A DNA stretch of 8,782 bases, taken from assembly GCF_029933015.1 (NCBI RefSeq), contig NZ_JAOZOZ010000002.1, forward strand, positions 1 through 8,782, read 5' to 3'. The translations under genes and the position numbers were made by a program. The DNA is from Hydrogenimonas sp. (GTDB taxonomy: Bacteria > Campylobacterota > Campylobacteria > Campylobacterales > Hydrogenimonadaceae). This document shows, piece by piece, positions 7,021 through 8,782 of the stretch. The first letter of the stretch is position 1. The number at the start of each line of letters is the position of its first letter. The notes under the pieces were generated by a model that made no database searches, was not told the origin of the DNA, and was given only the letters and a program-made list of their open reading frames with translations.

Positions 7021-7322
7021 GCAGTCTGGAGTTCTGGGGATACGTGCTGGTGATCGGGTCGATTCTGACCTATATCTGCTGGGGTTTCGTCTTCGCGATT
7101 CAGGGACTGCTGCTTTTGCATGGGCGCCCCGAAGCGGTGGCCTGGCTGAAAAAGCGTTACACGATCCGAAGTTTCATGCGCGAACTCTATATCTTCGCGC
7201 CGATGCTCTTCATATTTCACTTTCTTCTCGAAGTGGTGCCCAGGCTGATCGGACTCGACGACGCTGTCATCCGTTTCAGTATGGCCGATCTGATCGAACG
7301 GGCGGAGGAGGCGCTTCGCTAA
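7017..7322 (+). CDS. Small two-span membrane protein of unknown function
   Basis: I do not recognise this 101-residue protein. It has a hydrophobic segment at about 8-34 (with LTYICWGFVFAIQGLLLLHG), a basic stretch (WLKKRYTIRSFMREL, 43-57), a second hydrophobic segment at about 58-75, and a short acidic amphipathic tail (DLIERAEEAL). Two membrane helices with the basic loop inside the cell is the simplest topology; both ends would then face the periplasm. Its ATG overlaps the prlC stop (ATGA), and GGAGG lies 4 bases upstream (7008-7012), so it is very probably translated and coupled to the peptidase. Its 3' end overlaps the convergent nhaA by 4 bases. A link to peptide handling is inference from the operon only. 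Confidence 0.8.
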   Translation: MSSLEFWGYVLVIGSILTYICWGFVFAIQGLLLLHGRPEAVAWLKKRYTIRSFMRELYIFAPMLFIFHFLLEVVPRLIGLDDAVIRFSMADLIERAEEALR

Positions 7323-8494
7323 TCCTTCCTTTCTTTGCCCGCCACCCACAGAAGCACGGCATATCCCAAAATCCCCGAGAGGAACGATCCGATCAGTATC
7401 CCCATTCTCTCATCCACCAGAGGGATGCAGGAGAGTCCCGAACATTCGAATGCCAAAGAACCGATGAAAAGACTCATCGTGAACCCCACGCCTCCCAGAA
7501 CCGAAAGACCGTAGAGGTGTTTCCAGTTGACACCTTTGGGCAGCGAGCCCAGCTTCAGGAAGATGGCCAGATAGCTGAACGCGAAGATTCCGATCTGTTT
7601 GCCCAGGAAAAGCCCCAGAGTGATACCGACGGTGACCGAGTCGATGAACTCTTTCGCCGAAACGTTGGAGAAGTTGATACCGGTATTGACGAATGCGAAA
7701 AGGGGGAGGATCACGTGGTTGACGGGACCGTGGAGAGAGTGTTCCAGGGCGTGGAAGCTGGCCTTGTTGTTTTTGATAGGGATGAAGAGGCCCAGGATCA
7801 CACCCGCCAGCGTCGCGTGGACGCCCGATTTGAGCATGGCGACCCACATCACGATACCGACGAGTACGTAGGCGGTGTTGTTGACGATGCCCTGGCGGTT
7901 CATCATGAAGAGGATGAAAACGGTCGTCGCGACGATGCCCAGAGCCAGATGGGAGAGCCCCGAGGTGTAGAAGAGGGCGATGATGACGATGGCGCCAAGG
8001 TCGTCGATGATAGCCAATGTCAGCAGAAAGAGTTTCAGGACGGGCGGAACTCTGTTGCCCAGAAGCGAGAGAATCCCCAGGGCGAAGGCGATATCGGTGG
8101 CGGTGGGGATGGCCCATCCCTGCATGGCGGCCGGATTGTCGGCATTGAAAAAGGTATAGATGAGTGCGGGAACGGCCATGCCTCCGAAGGCTGCGAAAGC
8201 CGGTACGGCGATCTTTTTGGGGTCACGAAGCTCTCCCTCGACCACTTCCCGCTTGATCTCCAGACCCACCATGAAAAAGAAGATCGCCATGAGACCGTCG
8301 TTGATCCAAAGAAGCAGCGGTTTCGCGATGGTCAGGGTGCCGATACTGACAACCACCGGAATTTCGGTGAAGGCGTCGTAATAGGCTTTGAGCGGGGAGT
8401 TGGCGACGATCATGGCGGCGATCGTCATCAGCATCAGCAGAATGCCGGTGGATGACTCTTTTTTGAAAAAGCCCAGTAGGCTGTCTTTGAGCAT
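7319..8494 (-). CDS. nhaA: Na+/H+ antiporter NhaA
   Basis: NhaA exchanges about two external protons for one internal Na+ or Li+ across the inner membrane, for sodium tolerance and pH balance. The 391-residue protein (388 in E. coli) aligns along its whole length. The ion-binding aspartates are D164 and D165 in AIIDDLGAI, with D134 in TATDIAFALG matching E. coli D133. K299 in GKQIG matches K300, and E79 in GLEIKRE matches the pH-sensing E78. KSGVHATLAGVI (222-233) and the GVGFTMSLFIGSLAF stretch (335-349) are also intact, and the hydrophobicity fits about 12 spans. AGGAAG (8500-8505) lies 5 bases before the ATG. It stands alone or follows a 35-codon ORF. It is tail-to-tail with the 101-residue gene, so no separate terminator fits between them. 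Confidence 0.97.
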   Translation of the reverse strand: MLKDSLLGFFKKESSTGILLMLMTIAAMIVANSPLKAYYDAFTEIPVVVSIGTLTIAKPLLLWINDGLMAIFFFMVGLEIKREVVEGELRDPKKIAVPAFAAFGGMAVPALIYTFFNADNPAAMQGWAIPTATDIAFALGILSLLGNRVPPVLKLFLLTLAIIDDLGAIVIIALFYTSGLSHLALGIVATTVFILFMMNRQGIVNNTAYVLVGIVMWVAMLKSGVHATLAGVILGLFIPIKNNKASFHALEHSLHGPVNHVILPLFAFVNTGINFSNVSAKEFIDSVTVGITLGLFLGKQIGIFAFSYLAIFLKLGSLPKGVNWKHLYGLSVLGGVGFTMSLFIGSLAFECSGLSCIPLVDERMGILIGSFLSGILGYAVLLWVAGKERKD

Positions 8495-8519
8495 ATCGAC
8501 TTCCTGATTTTTTGGAAAG

Positions 8520-8525
8520 ATTATA
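8520..8525 (-). promoter_or_regulatory. -10 box of a probable nhaA promoter
   Basis: A perfect TATAAT on the minus strand, 25 bases before the nhaA start and just downstream of the stop codon of the 35-codon ORF. A start near 8513 leaves a short leader of about 18 bases with the AGGAAG site. No convincing -35 box is visible; its region would lie inside the end of the small ORF. Confidence 0.5.
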
Positions 8526-8527
8526 CC

Positions 8528-8635
8528 CTATTCGTCTCTGTCGAATTTCTTTTGATAATAGAGGGTGAAAACGATGACCACAGCGGTCACGAAGATGACG
8601 GAGAGGAGTTCCCAGAGGAATTCGTTGAGATTCAT
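8528..8635 (-). CDS. Small single-span membrane peptide (35 codons) upstream of nhaA
   Basis: ATG at 8635 opens a 35-residue reading frame ending in TAG at 8528-8530. It begins MNLNEFLWELL, continues with an uninterrupted hydrophobic stretch (about residues 10-27, including VIFVTAVVIVF), and ends in a charged tail (QKKFDRDE). This is the layout of a bacterial small single-pass membrane protein with its C-terminus in the cytoplasm. The stop is 33 bases before the nhaA start, on the same strand. An in-frame TAA lies 9 bases upstream of the ATG, so this is the first start available. The ribosome site is weak (AAAG, about 7 bases away), which lowers confidence. I do not recognise the family. Confidence 0.5.
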   Translation of the reverse strand: MNLNEFLWELLSVIFVTAVVIVFTLYYQKKFDRDE

Positions 8636-8782
8636 TGATATGCTTTAATATGAGTATGGTTTAGGTAAAAACGGGTCATTAAAAAAGCTTTGACCGATGT
8701 TTTCGGGGGTTCACGCTTCACTTTTTTCACGACATTGCTTCTTCCGCAATTTGGCATGGCCTTCGGCTGTTGCCGAAGAACC
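8636..8782. other. Region with no assignable gene; holds a dyad and a terminal hairpin
   Basis: This A+T-rich stretch upstream of the 35-codon ORF has an inverted repeat GGTCA-N12-TGACC (8674-8695) and, at the end, the perfect 7-base stem CTTCGGC-TGTT-GCCGAAG (8761-8778). Short open frames run off the window edge on the minus strand, ending at TGA 8727-8729 or TGA 8711-8713, but none can be recognised as the end of a known protein. Confidence 0.4.
8761..8778. repeat. Perfect hairpin, 7-base stem with TGTT loop
   Basis: CTTCGGC (8761-8767) pairs exactly with GCCGAAG (8772-8778) across a four-base loop. On the minus strand no T-run follows, and on the plus strand the window ends four bases later, so terminator function cannot be judged. 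It may belong to an extragenic repeat or the end of a neighbouring gene. Confidence 0.5.

Noticed and set aside
7517..8455. 312-codon plus-strand open frame opposite nhaA
   Set aside because: Composition is dominated by D, E, G, V and H, as expected from the complement of a hydrophobic membrane protein; no motif is seen.
8682..8710. Possible minus-strand terminator (CCGA-loop-TCGG then T-run)
   Set aside because: The stem is only four pairs and the T-run begins about seven bases after it, so it is unlikely to work as an intrinsic terminator.
8710..8730. Three copies of TTCAC
   Set aside because: The copies are five bases long with unequal spacing in a T/C-rich stretch, which is within chance expectation.

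Overview
The window is chromosomal DNA from a member of the Campylobacterota (Epsilonproteobacteria). The main evidence is a gene order on the minus strand, rplI - hslV - hslU - era - a large single-membrane-span protein, which as I recall matches the Campylobacter jejuni block Cj0664c to Cj0660c. HslV also carries the short N-terminal MFEA leader that I associate with Campylobacter and Helicobacter HslV. Base composition looks close to half G+C, well above Campylobacter or Helicobacter. This suggests an environmental, sulfur- or hydrogen-oxidising relative rather than an animal-associated one. That genus-level guess is inference.

Layout from left to right. Positions 1-74 hold the 5' end of a minus-strand gene, overlapped by 4 bases by the stop of the gene before it. 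Positions 71-1615 (minus) encode a 514-residue protein built like PilM joined to PilN, or like GspL: a degenerate actin-like cytoplasmic part, one membrane span, a coiled coil, and a ferredoxin-like end. Its upstream gap, 1616-1763, holds a possible promoter. Next comes a tight minus-strand operon running from 4974 down to 1764: ribosomal protein L9, the protease HslV, its AAA+ unfoldase HslU, and the ribosome-assembly GTPase Era. Its junctions are a 4-base gap, a 4-base overlap and a 20-base overlap. The start of era lies inside the end of hslU and must be TTG.

A 93-base divergent region (4975-5067) separates this operon from a plus-strand pair: an M3-family oligopeptidase A-like zinc peptidase (prlC/opdA) and a coupled 101-residue protein with two predicted membrane helices. 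That small gene runs into the end of a convergent nhaA Na+/H+ antiporter gene, with a 4-base tail-to-tail overlap. Upstream of nhaA is a 35-codon ORF for a single-span membrane peptide. The last 140 bases hold a dyad and a strong hairpin but no gene I can identify.

The central genes fit a theme of protein synthesis and turnover: L9 and Era act on the ribosome, HslUV degrades unfolded proteins, and oligopeptidase A trims the resulting peptides. NhaA handles sodium and pH balance. The left end belongs to a type IV pilus or secretion-like apparatus. I see no CRISPR array, insertion sequence, tRNA or rRNA gene. Nothing in the window forms a clearly new multi-gene system. The least described items are the two small membrane proteins and the overlapping divergent promoter.
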